A stretch of DNA of 64,000 nucleotides from Mesotaenium endlicherianum. Lineage: Eukaryota > Streptophyta > Zygnematophyceae > Zygnematales > Mesotaeniaceae. Both the position numbers and the translations under genes were made by a program. Below are positions 32,264 through 42,294 of the stretch, one piece after another (position 1 is the first letter of the stretch; each line of letters starts with the position of its first letter). Below the pieces are notes generated by a model. It saw only the letters and a list, made by a program, of their open reading frames with translations, was not told where the DNA came from and did no database searches. The stretch covers positions 295,689 through 359,688 of the forward strand of contig WELA01006130.1 in assembly GCA_009602735.1 (NCBI GenBank), in the 5' to 3' direction.

Positions 32264-33940
32264 ATGGCGCCCACCACACAAAAGGAGGACAGAAAGCGCA
32301 AGGCAGAAGAAGCCAGGAGGACAATGGAGCAATACCAGAAGGAGCTGGCGGCGACGTCCCTCACCAGGAGAGAACAAGAAAGGGTCCGCAAACAACAAGA
32401 GGCGGCAGAAGAGGCACAGAGGAAGAAGGATCAGGAAGCGGAAAACCTCAGGAAGGCTGAGGAGGAGAGACAGAAGAAACAGCAAGAAGAAGCGGCAGCG
32501 GCAGAAGAGGAGAAAAGAAAAAAGATTGAAGCGGACAGACAGAAGAGCTTGGCCACTTACAGGTATACTGTGGTGGGTGGCCAAAACTTCGATAACCTGA
32601 AGGAAGCATTGCTGGCAGCCCAGGAGATCAACAGGCTGGAACAGACAACACTGCTACAGAAGGAAGGAGCTACAGCACTGGACAGGTACATCGAGACACA
32701 CACCGGCGTGGTCCTTTACGAAGATTATGCTAAGATGGTGGGCTATACAGCAGAGCAGGCCCGGTATCTCGCAGATGATTCAGAGGACAAGCCGGTCCCC
32801 ATACCGGGAATAGTGGGAGATCAGAGACTCATCCGGATGGTGAGCATGCGGCCCGATAGCTTTAAGGATACGGTATTCTACCTCACACTCCTGCCAGCTT
32901 ACAATGAAGTTGAGAGAAGGAGCTGGGAGTACTTGGCCAGGGAAGCAGGACAGCAGATGTTCTCTCCCCACTGGTTCCCGTGTAAACTGAGGAAGGCTGA
33001 GCACGGACCCCAGTACTACCAGCAGCCAACAGACTGGAGGTGGATGACCGTCACAAATAAGAAGCAGGAGTGTGACCGAGCCCAACCGGATGACTTCCAC
33101 TATGGCCTAGACGGCTATCTCATCCTACCACCTCACATTGCCCCTTGGGACCCCAGGCTGAATGGATGCCTGAGCAATATGAATGCAGAGACCAAGGAAC
33201 ATAGGAGGAGGGGAAGAGACTACTTCTCTAAGGGAAAGCATGCCTTTGTCAAATGGGCAAAGAATGCAGGCCGGATAGATATCAGTAGGCTGAAGGCCAA
33301 GCAACCTCCAGCGCGCCCTAAGAAAGGGAGGTCGGTAGACTACTCCATGTCTACTAGGGAGCAGGACGACTTAGTGGACGAGACCCCTACTCTCTCCGAG
33401 GAGGAGGATGAGGAGGATGAGGAAGAAGAACAAGGCAGAGGAGAAGCATCAGCAGCAGGTACTCAGGATACCCAGGGACAGGCAGTGGCACTTCCTAAAG
33501 AACCACGATCAGGTGTGTGGAATGTGATCCCCGTTATGGCGACAACTGGACCCCGCGCTCGCTCCCCCAGCCCACCTGCCCAAGCAGGGGAAGAAGCTGA
33601 TCTGACTGTACTGGGCAGCAGACACAGACAGAAATCCCCAGAGGACAGGGGTGCCAGAAGAGGGACACGCGGGTGGGCCAGAGGTATGCCAGCCTCCCCC
33701 TCCGCTCAGGGGCATGTACCTCTAGCCAATGTATTTCAGCATCCTACTGGAATGCCTGTCTATGTGGGAATCAACACCCAAGTGGTTGAAGAGCAGGCCA
33801 CCATCCTCCGTTCTCCTCGAGGGCCAACTTTAGAGCAAACAGGGTTCTTTAGAAGGCCAGCTGACAGACCTAGAGGGCTGTCCAGATCTAGGTCCAGATC
33901 TCCGTCTCCTGACCCTGAAGCCCCAGGAACAACCCCTTAA
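32264..33940 (+). CDS. Element B accessory third ORF (unknown, coiled-coil)
   Basis: 558 residues between pol and the 3' LTR, the place where env lies in retroviruses. I chose the ATG at 32264 because it directly follows TGTGCAGG, a 3'-splice-site-like sequence, and element E has the same arrangement. Residues 1-100 are an Arg/Glu/Lys/Gln-rich coiled coil. A globular middle (about 100-350) carries the words EVERRSWEYLARE, PTDWRWMT, LPPHIAPWDPRLNG and FSKGKHAFVKWA, all recognisable in element E. An acidic EEEDEEDEEEE tract follows, then a disordered tail with PASPSAQGHVPLA and an Arg/Ser-rich end (RSRSRSPSPD). I see no signal peptide or membrane helix, so it is not a conventional envelope protein. 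Function unknown; a nucleic-acid- or Gag-binding role is a guess. Confidence 0.8.
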   Translation: MAPTTQKEDRKRKAEEARRTMEQYQKELAATSLTRREQERVRKQQEAAEEAQRKKDQEAENLRKAEEERQKKQQEEAAAAEEEKRKKIEADRQKSLATYRYTVVGGQNFDNLKEALLAAQEINRLEQTTLLQKEGATALDRYIETHTGVVLYEDYAKMVGYTAEQARYLADDSEDKPVPIPGIVGDQRLIRMVSMRPDSFKDTVFYLTLLPAYNEVERRSWEYLAREAGQQMFSPHWFPCKLRKAEHGPQYYQQPTDWRWMTVTNKKQECDRAQPDDFHYGLDGYLILPPHIAPWDPRLNGCLSNMNAETKEHRRRGRDYFSKGKHAFVKWAKNAGRIDISRLKAKQPPARPKKGRSVDYSMSTREQDDLVDETPTLSEEEDEEDEEEEQGRGEASAAGTQDTQGQAVALPKEPRSGVWNVIPVMATTGPRARSPSPPAQAGEEADLTVLGSRHRQKSPEDRGARRGTRGWARGMPASPSAQGHVPLANVFQHPTGMPVYVGINTQVVEEQATILRSPRGPTLEQTGFFRRPADRPRGLSRSRSRSPSPDPEAPGTTP

Positions 33941-34018
33941 GGTGACACGCTGAAGAGGCAGTCAGTAAGGGAGGCTGGTCAGGTTCAGTTCCCTTATTTA
34001 AAATTTCTGCAGTTTAAT

Positions 34019-34052
34019 GTTGTCGAGGCGACAACAAGTTAAGTTGGAGGGA
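34019..34052 (+). promoter_or_regulatory. Element B hairpin and terminal polypurine tract
   Basis: A perfect 7-bp hairpin GTTGTCG-AGG-CGACAAC (34019-34035) is followed by the polypurine tract AAGTTGGAGGGA (34041-34052) one base before the 3' LTR. Element E has the same hairpin with loop AGA and the same tract, so the pair is a conserved family feature. Confidence 0.75.
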
Positions 34053-34053
34053 T

Positions 34054-34773
34054 TGTAATGAATCAGTATATTAGTGGATATAATATTCATTTAAATATAA
34101 TAGTTAATTAAGTTCAGCCTGCTGAACTTTAGTTAATAGTCAGTCTGCTGGACTTTACATAATTATCAGTTTGCTGACTCAGTCGAAAGCAGCAGGCTGA
34201 AAGTCCATATAAGTCAGCTTGCTGACACATTCTTTGACAGCAAGCTGACTTCCGTACTCGGTAGCAGCGAACTGCCTTGATATGCATCTAAGTGCGATAT
34301 GCTAGATGAATAGCCAGATGACATCCCTATGATGGATGGCTATTCGGGATGATGGGAGATGGCGGTGGATTTGGTTAACCGAGGTCCTACCAACGTGGTT
34401 AACTCCCGGGTAGGCGGTGCCATCGCACTGACCGTTGAACAGTAAACTCATTCCATGTACATACGCTAGGCATTGCTCTCGAGTTCGGCATTCGGAAACA
34501 AGGCCAACTCTCCTGTACAGCTTACTGAGAGGGATCTGAATCCAAGGCGAGAAGCCATTGATACGCACTGTCTTCTAACCTTGCTTATGTATGAGTCTAC
34601 TGATTTGCATTACATATGCTAGTTTACTCGCATTTGACTTACGAGTATTATTCACTGCTAGTGTATTGTCCTTTGCCGTTTAACCAGTTAACGGAAATAC
34701 CATAAAGATTACTTGCTGATATGAAGATCTTTATTAATTGTTAATCGCCTATTTGGTAAGTCGATTCATTTCA
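34054..34773 (+). repeat. Element B 3' LTR
   Basis: 720 bp, TG...CA ends, with two copies of the 26-bp internal unit. Similarity to element A's RT resumes immediately downstream. Confidence 0.92.
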
Positions 34774-37240
34774 GAATCTCTACACGGATCCAGACAGCTA
34801 TGTGATGCCTACGCCGGAGCGGATCTTTGCGATTGCCACCACCGGGAAGGTGTTCAGCATCATCGATCTGCGCCAAGGCTTCAACCAGATCCCTGTGAAA
34901 ACAGATGATCGAGGTAAGACCGCTTTCTGGGCTCAAAGGGAACTTTGGCAATGGACAGTAATGCCATTTGGGCTAAGAAATGCCCCAGCCATATTTCAGA
35001 GGACTATGGATAAAGTGCTGGAAGGGCTGGATTTTGCTAAGCCATACATTAACGATGTGGTAGTATTTAGCAAGTCCATAGAGGAGCACCTCGAGCACTT
35101 GGAACTAGTGTTCCAGCGCCCGGAGAAATTCCAAATGAAGCTGCATCTTGGGAAGTGCAGATTCTTTGAGGCACACGTGCCTTACCTAGGACATGAGATT
35201 GGGAACAATGCTATGTTCCCTCAGGCTGTGAAGACTGAGGCTATTTACAAGATACCTGCACCTGCAAATGTGTCTAAGCTGAAAGCTCTGTTAGGGGTAA
35301 GCGGATACTATCGTAAGTTTGGGAAGGATAATAGCAGAATTGCTAAACCCTTGACGGAACTCCTGAAAAAAGATGTGCCTTTTGTGTGGACAAAATCTCA
35401 GGAGAAAGCCATGAACGAGCTTAAGGAGCGACTGGTAACAGCCCCAGTCTTGCGAACGCCTGACTACTCCAAGCCGTTCAATCTGCACATTGACTGGAGT
35501 CGTGTGGGAATTGGCGCAGTGCTCACTCAGGCCGCAAGCCCTAGAGAGGAGTATGTCATTGCCTATGTCTCACGCTCTAACAATCGAGCCGAGAGCAACT
35601 ACTCGTCGCACGAAGGAGAGGTGCTGGCAGTGGTTTGGGCTGTCACACACTTCAAATAGTATCTGTGGGGAAGACCCTTCACGCTGATCACAGATCACTC
35701 ACCATTACTATGGCCGATGAAGAATGGAGACTTCACTGGTAAGTTGAGCGACGTCGATGGACTCAGCAGGAACCCAGACCCATCTTCAGACGACAGAACA
35801 AGAGCTCAAGAGGACGAAGGCCCGAGCAGCCCCGCAGAGTTGGTGGCCTGCCTAGCCGAAATGGCTGGAATGGTAGCATCAAGTGAATCTGAGCCCCTAC
35901 CCTTGTTCAATCCAGAGATCTGGAAAGATCAAGCTACTATGCACTGGCTGAAGACGGGAACTCACTTGGAAGGGCTATCAATGAAGGAGAAGGACCAGGT
36001 AAGCCATCGAGCTAAAAGGTTTTGCTGGAAACGCAACAACCTCTTCAAAATTGAAGAAATTGGTCAAGAGAAGTTAGTGCCAAAACCCATCAGAAGACGA
36101 GCTCTTGCGCAGGAAATGCACGAGAACACTGGACACTATGGTGTCAAGAAGACGTATAGTCTTTTGGAATTGTCTTACTGGTGGAGGGGTATGAAGCAGC
36201 AGTGTGAAGATGTGATCAAGGCCTGCCAAAGCTGTGATCGCGTCAAGGCTGGTTTTACGCAGCAACATCCACACTTGCAACCTTTGCCAATCATGGGCCT
36301 AGGTTACCGCTGGAGCTGCGATCTCGCAGGTGAGCTATCGCTGTCTAAGCGAGGTAACAAGTATATCATGGTCATGATTGAGCATTTCTCTAAGTGGATA
36401 GAGGTTGTCCCTTTGACTGCTAAGGAGAGTCTAGGGACCGCGGAAGCGTTCCTCAATGGTGTGATTGTGCGTCATGGAGCTCCAGCAGAAGTGCTGACAG
36501 ACCAAGGGTCTGAGTTCCAAGGGTCTTTTCAGAAACTCTTGGATAGATGCTTCATCGATCATCGCACTCCGTCTAGAGATCATCCGCAAGCAGATGGTCT
36601 GGCAGAAAGGATGGTGCAAACCTTTAAGTCTGCTTTGCGCAAGTTTTGCCTTGAGCATGACAAGCTTGACTGGGATCTGGCCCTGCCATGGCTGGTTATG
36701 GGTTACAGATTTAGCAAGAAGGCTGCCGTGGCGAATTACTTGCCATATCAGATACTGTTTGGCAGAAGTTCAGTAGTGCCGAGCAGCATCAAGCAGGAGA
36801 TTGAACAGGTGAAAGACCTGGACAACCCTGATGAACTGCTAAAGGTGATGGTACGCCGTAAGGCGTTATTTGAGCGCATGATGCCGGCTGCGCTGGACAA
36901 TCTGAAAATTACACAAAAAAGAGATACGCAGCATTACGCCAAGACGCGAGACGGGAGCTACCGCCTGCAGATGACGCAGATTCAAGAAGGAGACTTTGTC
37001 TATCGCAAGTGCCAGACCAAGACCACCATGGACACCAGTTCAGGTGCAGTGATCTTACGCGTGAAACATGCATTTGACAATGGTGTGTTAGAACTGGAAG
37101 GTTCAGATGGTAAAACCATGAGAGACCACGTGCAAAATTGCTCGCTATGCCATTTGCCAAATATTGATCCTACAATTAGGGCTGTGCCCGAGGAATTGGT
37201 GCCAGCCACGCCTTTGTGCCAGCTGCAAAGTGCTGGATGA
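34774..37240 (+). other. Element A: rest of RT, RNase H and integrase
   Basis: RT words SIIDLRQGFNQI, MPFGLRNAPAIFQ and YINDVVVFSKS occur at about 34860-35070. The RT connection and RNase H region (WSRVGIGAVL, SNYSSHEGEVLAVVW, ITDHSPLL) reaches about 35716. The integrase follows, with an HHCC finger (about 36118-36240), a D-D-E core with WSCDLAGEL, LTDQGSEF and DGLAERMVQ (about 36310-36615), and a C-terminal domain to about 37150. Part of a broken element. Confidence 0.8.
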
Positions 37241-37334
37241 TCAGGAAGCAATAGTAACTTGCGATAAGTGTGATGCCCGTTGGCACACTTTCTGCATTGG
37301 CGAGAAAGAGATTATGGCAAGACAATGGGACTGC
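37215..37334 (+). other. Element A: PHD-like zinc finger at the 3' end of the coding region
   Basis: Most of the Cys4-His-Cys3 spacing of a PHD finger is visible: CASC, then CDKC after eleven residues, then WHTFC, then a WDC near the end. PHD fingers read histone H3 tails. At the integrase end it sits where B and C have a chromodomain, so it may serve the same targeting purpose (inference). It is part of a broken element, so activity is not implied. Confidence 0.6.
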
Positions 37335-37416
37335 CTTCCTATACCCCCTAGCCGCAGGGCCGGAAAATAATAGCTTTTAGCAAAAAAGGCAGGGACGCCT
37401 CAGCTGAAGGGAGGGG

Positions 37417-38236
37417 TGTAAGAGGAATTAAGGCAAGGCAAGTATTTTTAAATTTTTCTGCTAAGTCTTAGGATAAGCAGATGGTGAGAGCTGGGTGAAG
37501 GAGAACATTGCTCTGAGTGTTGGTCATGGTTGCATGGTGCAAGTTCAGGAGCCCAGGGATGGGTCAACCTTGGTAAGGCTTGTCACCGACACACGTGCGA
37601 AGGTCGATCGACCATGTTTGCCCACACATGAGGAGGGCCACCGACACATCGACCAGGTCGAAGGCACACGTGCTGGAAGGCTACGCACGTGCCGAGTGAC
37701 CGACACTGTTAGACACGACATCCGTTTAAGCATACGGTTCAGCATGTTGTCCAGCATGTGAACCTCGCTAAAGGGTGAAGCTTAGTAGCCGTTTACAAGT
37801 GCATAGCCGACCAAAGGCGCCTAAGTGGGGCGTAAGAATTGACTAGAAGTACACATGGAGCCCAGCCACATTCTGAAATTTTAAGCTTTAGAAACATGTG
37901 TGTTGACGAAATAGAAGGGACTCAAAAGGCTAGCAGTCCCCAAACCCCGGGTCTAAAAAAACATTTTTGAGGCTTTACGGCTGATTAGGGCGAGCAAAAA
38001 TGAGCGGTTATATTCTATTTGACTGTACCCGCATGTACGCGACACTACAACACATCTTTTTAGTTTGAAAGATAGACATGTTTTGTTCTTTATAGTGCTG
38101 TTGGCAAGCTGCTTCCTATTTCAACTACTTCACGTCTAAATTTAAAATGTGACGAAAAGTGAACAGAAAGGTCAAGAAGAAAATGACCTTGAGGGTCATT
38201 TGCGTTTTCAAGAATCGACACACAAATGCTATCTTA
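37417..38236. other. Flank of element A; possible remnant 3' LTR
   Basis: The sequence starts TGTAAGAGG just after the polypurine-like stretch. It has GACACACGTGC- and CACGTGC-rich words between 37580 and 37700, which could be enhancer-like E/G-box repeats of an LTR. No matching 5' copy was found in the window, so the LTR assignment is unproven. No gene is seen. Confidence 0.35.
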
Positions 38237-38658
38237 GGGCCTGTTTACATTGAACACAGCACCATTATTCAACAACGGCGATTGCGGTATCGAACGCAAC
38301 TGCAAATTACATTTTCAAACGAAGGACATTATCGAAAAACGCGTTTGGTTTTCAGTGCATCTCGAGGACATTTTTCAAACTGTTTTTGTCAATTTCCCTC
38401 TTTGCAATCTCGTGCAAACGGTGAGCGGATTTTGCGGGGGTGCGATTTTGACACGAGAAACAGAGGGACTCGTCGTGGATCGAGGTCAAATAGCTTCCAA
38501 GACTTTCAATTTACCTCCCAATTTTGTTCAAAATTGATGAGCATTTCAATATCGTAGAAACCACTGTTAACCACTGTTTTTCAAATTGGCATCGCCGTAC
38601 AATTACTTACGTTTTGTTCACGAATAATGCACCAAAAAGGCCCACTGTAAACAGGCCC
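38237..38658. mobile_element. Tourist/PIF-Harbinger-like MITE (422 bp)
   Basis: Perfect 13-bp terminal inverted repeats, GGGCCTGTTTACA at the left and TGTAAACAGGCCC at the right, are flanked by TTA on both sides (38234-38236 and 38659-38661). A 3-bp TWA target duplication and GGGCC-type ends are the hallmarks of PIF/Harbinger (Tourist) elements. There is no transposase inside, so it is non-autonomous. Internal open frames are short and unconvincing. Confidence 0.8.
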
Positions 38659-38798
38659 TTAATATTCCGGAGTCATTGCTCGTGCCAAGTACCCTAGCAT
38701 ACACATCAAAATCAACTCGTCAAATCCCTTCTACCACCGATTTTTTTGGATGTGACCAATTCCCGCCCTTGAAAATGGCATGCAAATCGCAACGCTGG

Positions 38799-39300
38799 TG
38801 TAGTGATTTGAGTTATTATACATTAGTTTGCATATATTTTAATGTTTCCAAATATATTTGAAGTAGTATGGTGTGGAGTCAAGTGTGAATAGGTACTCTA
38901 GTAACTTGGTTCATGTCCTTTGAACCTTCCAAGGCATTTTCGAAGTTAGAGGAAAGACCTAGAAGAACTCCATGTGGCAAAGTAAGATGTGCCATTTTTA
39001 GGTCAAAAGGACATGTGTACATTATTCTAGAAAGAGGTGGCAAGTTTTGGGATGTGTTGGGTGCCAACACATCAACATACACCTTCCTAGAAATTACTTA
39101 TGTAGCAAGTATATAAACAAGAGCTAGAACATAGAAAGACATTCCAGAATCACTCTTGTACTTGCCAAAATCCAGAAATATATTAACTTTCAAGAAGCCA
39201 TCTCTCTTTCAAGAAGCTACCACTTGTGTTCAAAGATCCTTGTCTTGAATAGATAAAGTATTCTGTTTTACTAAGTACTTCATCTATCTGTTTCACTACA
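38799..39300 (+). mobile_element. Solo LTR of the element C family
   Basis: 502 bp with TGTAGTG...CACTACA ends, closely similar to the LTRs of element C. It is flanked by a perfect 5-bp duplication GCTGG (38794-38798 and 39301-39305) with no internal region, the product of LTR-LTR recombination after an old insertion. A TATATAAA box lies at 39110-39117. Confidence 0.92.
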
Positions 39301-39305
39301 GCTGG

Positions 39306-41749
39306 TAATAGGCGCATTTGACGGCCAATGGAACGTGTGCTCGCTGTAAACCAAAGAGTTGAAGTTTGGTTATTTCTACAATTGAATAAGTTTCTCCACT
39401 ATTGAATTTCAGAATAGCGCCATAAACGGAAAAGCGCAATGTCTAGAATAGAACTTTTTGCGAGTGCCCACTCTAAACCAGCCCTTAGACAAATCCATAT
39501 TGAAGGAACATGTAAATGGTAGCGAACTGTCCAACGACCCATGAGGCGTTTCACAAAGTACTTAATGAGGATCATAACTCATAAATTTAACCAACATGTG
39601 GTAACATGACCAACGGTGCGTTAATAAATCGCAAATAAACAAAAACAAATTTTTTGAAGACAAAAATTAGACAAATTAATATTCTTGACTTTATTTGTCA
39701 AAATTTACTTTGAGAATAAAAGACAAGACAAAAATCATCCCAAGTTCCCAATACATGCCCAATGTGTTGGATCTTAAGATTGATAACAAATATAAAAATA
39801 TCGCTGAGGACTTTAGGCGTGCATACACACAAGCTCAAAAGAGCCTACAAAGGGTTGAATTCACTCTCTAAGGAGCTACCAGCTATTGCATGACAAAGAG
39901 TCAATTCAGTAGCATTAGATGTCCAAATATTTCTTAATGACATAATGCGACGTGAAAAGAAATCAAGAATCAATTTCGTGGCAAATTTGTATTTGGCACC
40001 AAGTCTACGCAGGCGCAGAATAGGCGTAGATGGGGCGTAAGGACCCACCCAAAACACGTTGCGCGTGCAAATCCTGCTATATGCAGATAATTCTATGTCT
40101 CAAGAAGGTACACAGCGCAGCATTTAGGCCAAACTTTAGCAGGCATAGTAGATTTCATGATTAAAAGTTGTTCTAAAAGTTCGCGAGAAGTTACGAAATT
40201 TCGTTGCCAAAGTATCAAATAATGTTTATTAATGAACAAAAGGTAAAGTATGGGCTTGAGACGTGAAGTTGACGGGCATATATTGGCCCATTTAACGCTT
40301 CTAAAGTGCACGCGTTCTCATCAGTTTCATATATTTCTAAATACCAAATTACAACGTGAATGAATGCGCATGAAAATCCGGATGAAATTCTCGTGAAGAT
40401 TCGAATCGGGGTATACCTTGATGCCGCAAGAAATGGGTCTCAATACTAAACATGACACGACATACCTTTGATGGCAGTGGTGTGCTATAAGCCTCTATCA
40501 TTCTTTGAGGGACGAGCAAGACACATAGCAAAAATTTCAAGTCAATAAACAGTATGCTCAAAGTCACTGGGTGCCGTAAGTTTGTTTCATTACACACCAA
40601 TGACTTAATTTGGGCATACCAATTGACTTGTTATTGGACCAAACAAATCATATTTTGTTCGTTGACATTTGTGTCATAACAAAGACTTTATTCAAAAAGT
40701 CATGTTGACAACTTTAGTTATTGTTTTATGTGCACAAGTAATTATTCTCACACGCAAAAATTAAACAAATTAAAATCAAAATTGACTTGAAACCCTAAAA
40801 ATTGTTGTCTTCATGTGATTTAATTTCTCCTCAACCATTTTTGTTTCCCTTGATACCCTTTGGACTCTTGTGCTTGATAATATTGTAATTCATACGCGGT
40901 GGTAGCTTAAAAAATCACAATGGAGTTGGCCAATAATCATCGTCCATTAATGTAAATGGTCATCACACTTTATGATTGGCAAATATAAATTAGTCTAATT
41001 TGGCGCCTATCACTTGGCCAACAATATGTACCAGCGATTAGGATTGGAAATTTCTTTAAAATCACCTCCATGCTTGTAAGCGCAACTTTTGGGCAATTGT
41101 GAAGTTTAATTTGCACTTTGGTCCTTCTAGACGCTGAATACACCTTGAGATTGGTCCGTGCCCAAACGCCGAAAATTGCCCCAGGACTCGATCTCCGGCC
41201 ATCTCCAGCTTCAACAGAGACCTCATCTACTTTGCCTCCCACCGCGCTGGCGTAGCCACATTTGGCTGCAAGTCAATGAAGATGGGTTATTTCTCGGCCC
41301 CACTGCGCGGATCGTGTCTTGGAATGAAACGGCGCCTCGAACCTCCTTCGGCAATTCTTTGCCTGCACGTGCTTCGTTCGTCCCTCACACCTATTCTTCT
41401 CCGAGTCTGCCACTAAGAAGCTATCTCCTCCGTTCATTTGCCTCACAATTGTTTACAGGTTTCAAAGTGCTGCCGCTCCACCATGTAGCACCGTTCTTAT
41501 AAACTTATCACTACACATTTGCGCTTCTCATTCCCGCCCGTGCTTCCGTTTTCGCCCCTAATGTAAATCTGCAAGGGTGTAGTCTGCAGGGGCTGCCTGT
41601 CGTGCTTATTTAACACACACACATTTAAGTAATGGAGGAATTATTCCTTGAGCCTGCCGCATTCTCTGTGCCTTGTATTTTTTGCATTTATTCTTAACCA
41701 CATCCTCCATCTCTCAGTACTGTGGCAGTGCACACTTCAATTCTTGGCC
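39306..41749. other. AT-rich intergenic region; possible second MITE end near 39.49 kb
   Basis: No gene is recognised. A sequence ending CTCTAAACCAGCCC followed by TTA (39485-39487) resembles the right end of the MITE at 38237-38658 and may be a truncated relative. From about 41150 the DNA is less AT-rich, with an open frame at 41158-41502 of no known family. This could be the promoter, leader or an upstream exon of the LRR-type gene that continues after element C. Confidence 0.4.
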
Positions 41750-41754
41750 ATGGG

Positions 41755-42257
41755 TGTCGTGGTTTGAGTTATTATATATTAGTTCGCATATATTTTAATG
41801 TTTTCAAATATATTTGGAGTAGTATTGTGTGGAGTCAAGTGTGAATAGGTACTCTAGTAACTTGGTTCATGTCCTTTGAACCTTCCAAGGCATTTTCGAA
41901 GTTAGAGGAAAGACCTAGAAGAACTCCATGTGGCAAAAGTCAGATGTGCCATTTTTAGGTCAAAAGGACATGTGTACATTATTCTAGAAAGAGGTGGCAA
42001 GTTTTGGGATGTGTTGGGTGCCAACACATCAACATACACCTTCCTAGAAATTACTTATGTAGCAAGTATATAAACAAGAGCTAGAACATAGAAAGACATC
42101 CCAGAATCACTCTTTGACTTGCCAAAATCCAAAAATATATTAACTTTCAAGAAGCCATCTCTCTTTCAAGAAGCTACCACTTGTGTTCAAAGATCCTTGT
42201 CTTGAATAGATAAAGTATTCTGTTATACTAAGTACTTTATCTATCTGTTTCACTACA
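41755..42257 (+). repeat. Element C 5' LTR
   Basis: 503 bp with a TATATAAA box at 42067-42074 followed by AT-rich leader sequence. It is followed by the primer-binding site TGGTATCGGAGC. Confidence 0.95.
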
Positions 42258-42294
42258 GTGGTATCGGAGCTAGACACTTTGGTAGCACAAGAAG

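Larger units (their letters stand above)
25927..34773 (+). mobile_element. Element B: whole-looking Ty3/gypsy chromovirus with accessory third ORF, nested in A
   Basis: LTRs at 25927-26698 and 34054-34773 begin TGTAATG and end TTTCA. The 52-bp length difference equals two copies of a 26-bp unit. Elsewhere the LTRs differ at roughly 2% by eye. GAAT lies on both sides of the insertion, a target duplication of 4-5 bp. Inside are a Met-type primer-binding site at 26700-26711, gag, pol with a C-terminal chromodomain, a third ORF after pol, a GTTGTCG/CGACAAC hairpin at 34019-34035 and a polypurine tract at 34041-34052. It looks whole and is fairly young, and it inserted within the RT of element A. 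Confidence 0.92.
19682..37416 (+). mobile_element. Element A: broken Ty3/gypsy-type element with DNA methyltransferase and PHD-like finger
   Basis: Fossil LTR-type element split by the nested element B (25927-34773). Parts in order are Gag with an LRSGR-containing N-terminal region and two CCHC knuckles, a protease-like segment, a cytosine-5 DNA methyltransferase, a long unknown module, RT, RNase H, integrase and a PHD-like finger. It is clearly broken, with the B insertion plus roughly eight to ten further lesions. LTRs were not identified. A polypurine-like GAAGGGAGGGG at about 37405 may mark the start of the 3' LTR near 37417. The element is older than B, which lies inside it. Known from the literature, as I recall it: methyltransferase capture by retrotransposons has been described in charophytes and dinoflagellates. 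Confidence 0.8.

Noticed and set aside
32264-33940. Reading the accessory ORF as a classical envelope gene
   Set aside because: There is no signal peptide, transmembrane helix, furin-like site or fusion peptide; only its position resembles env.
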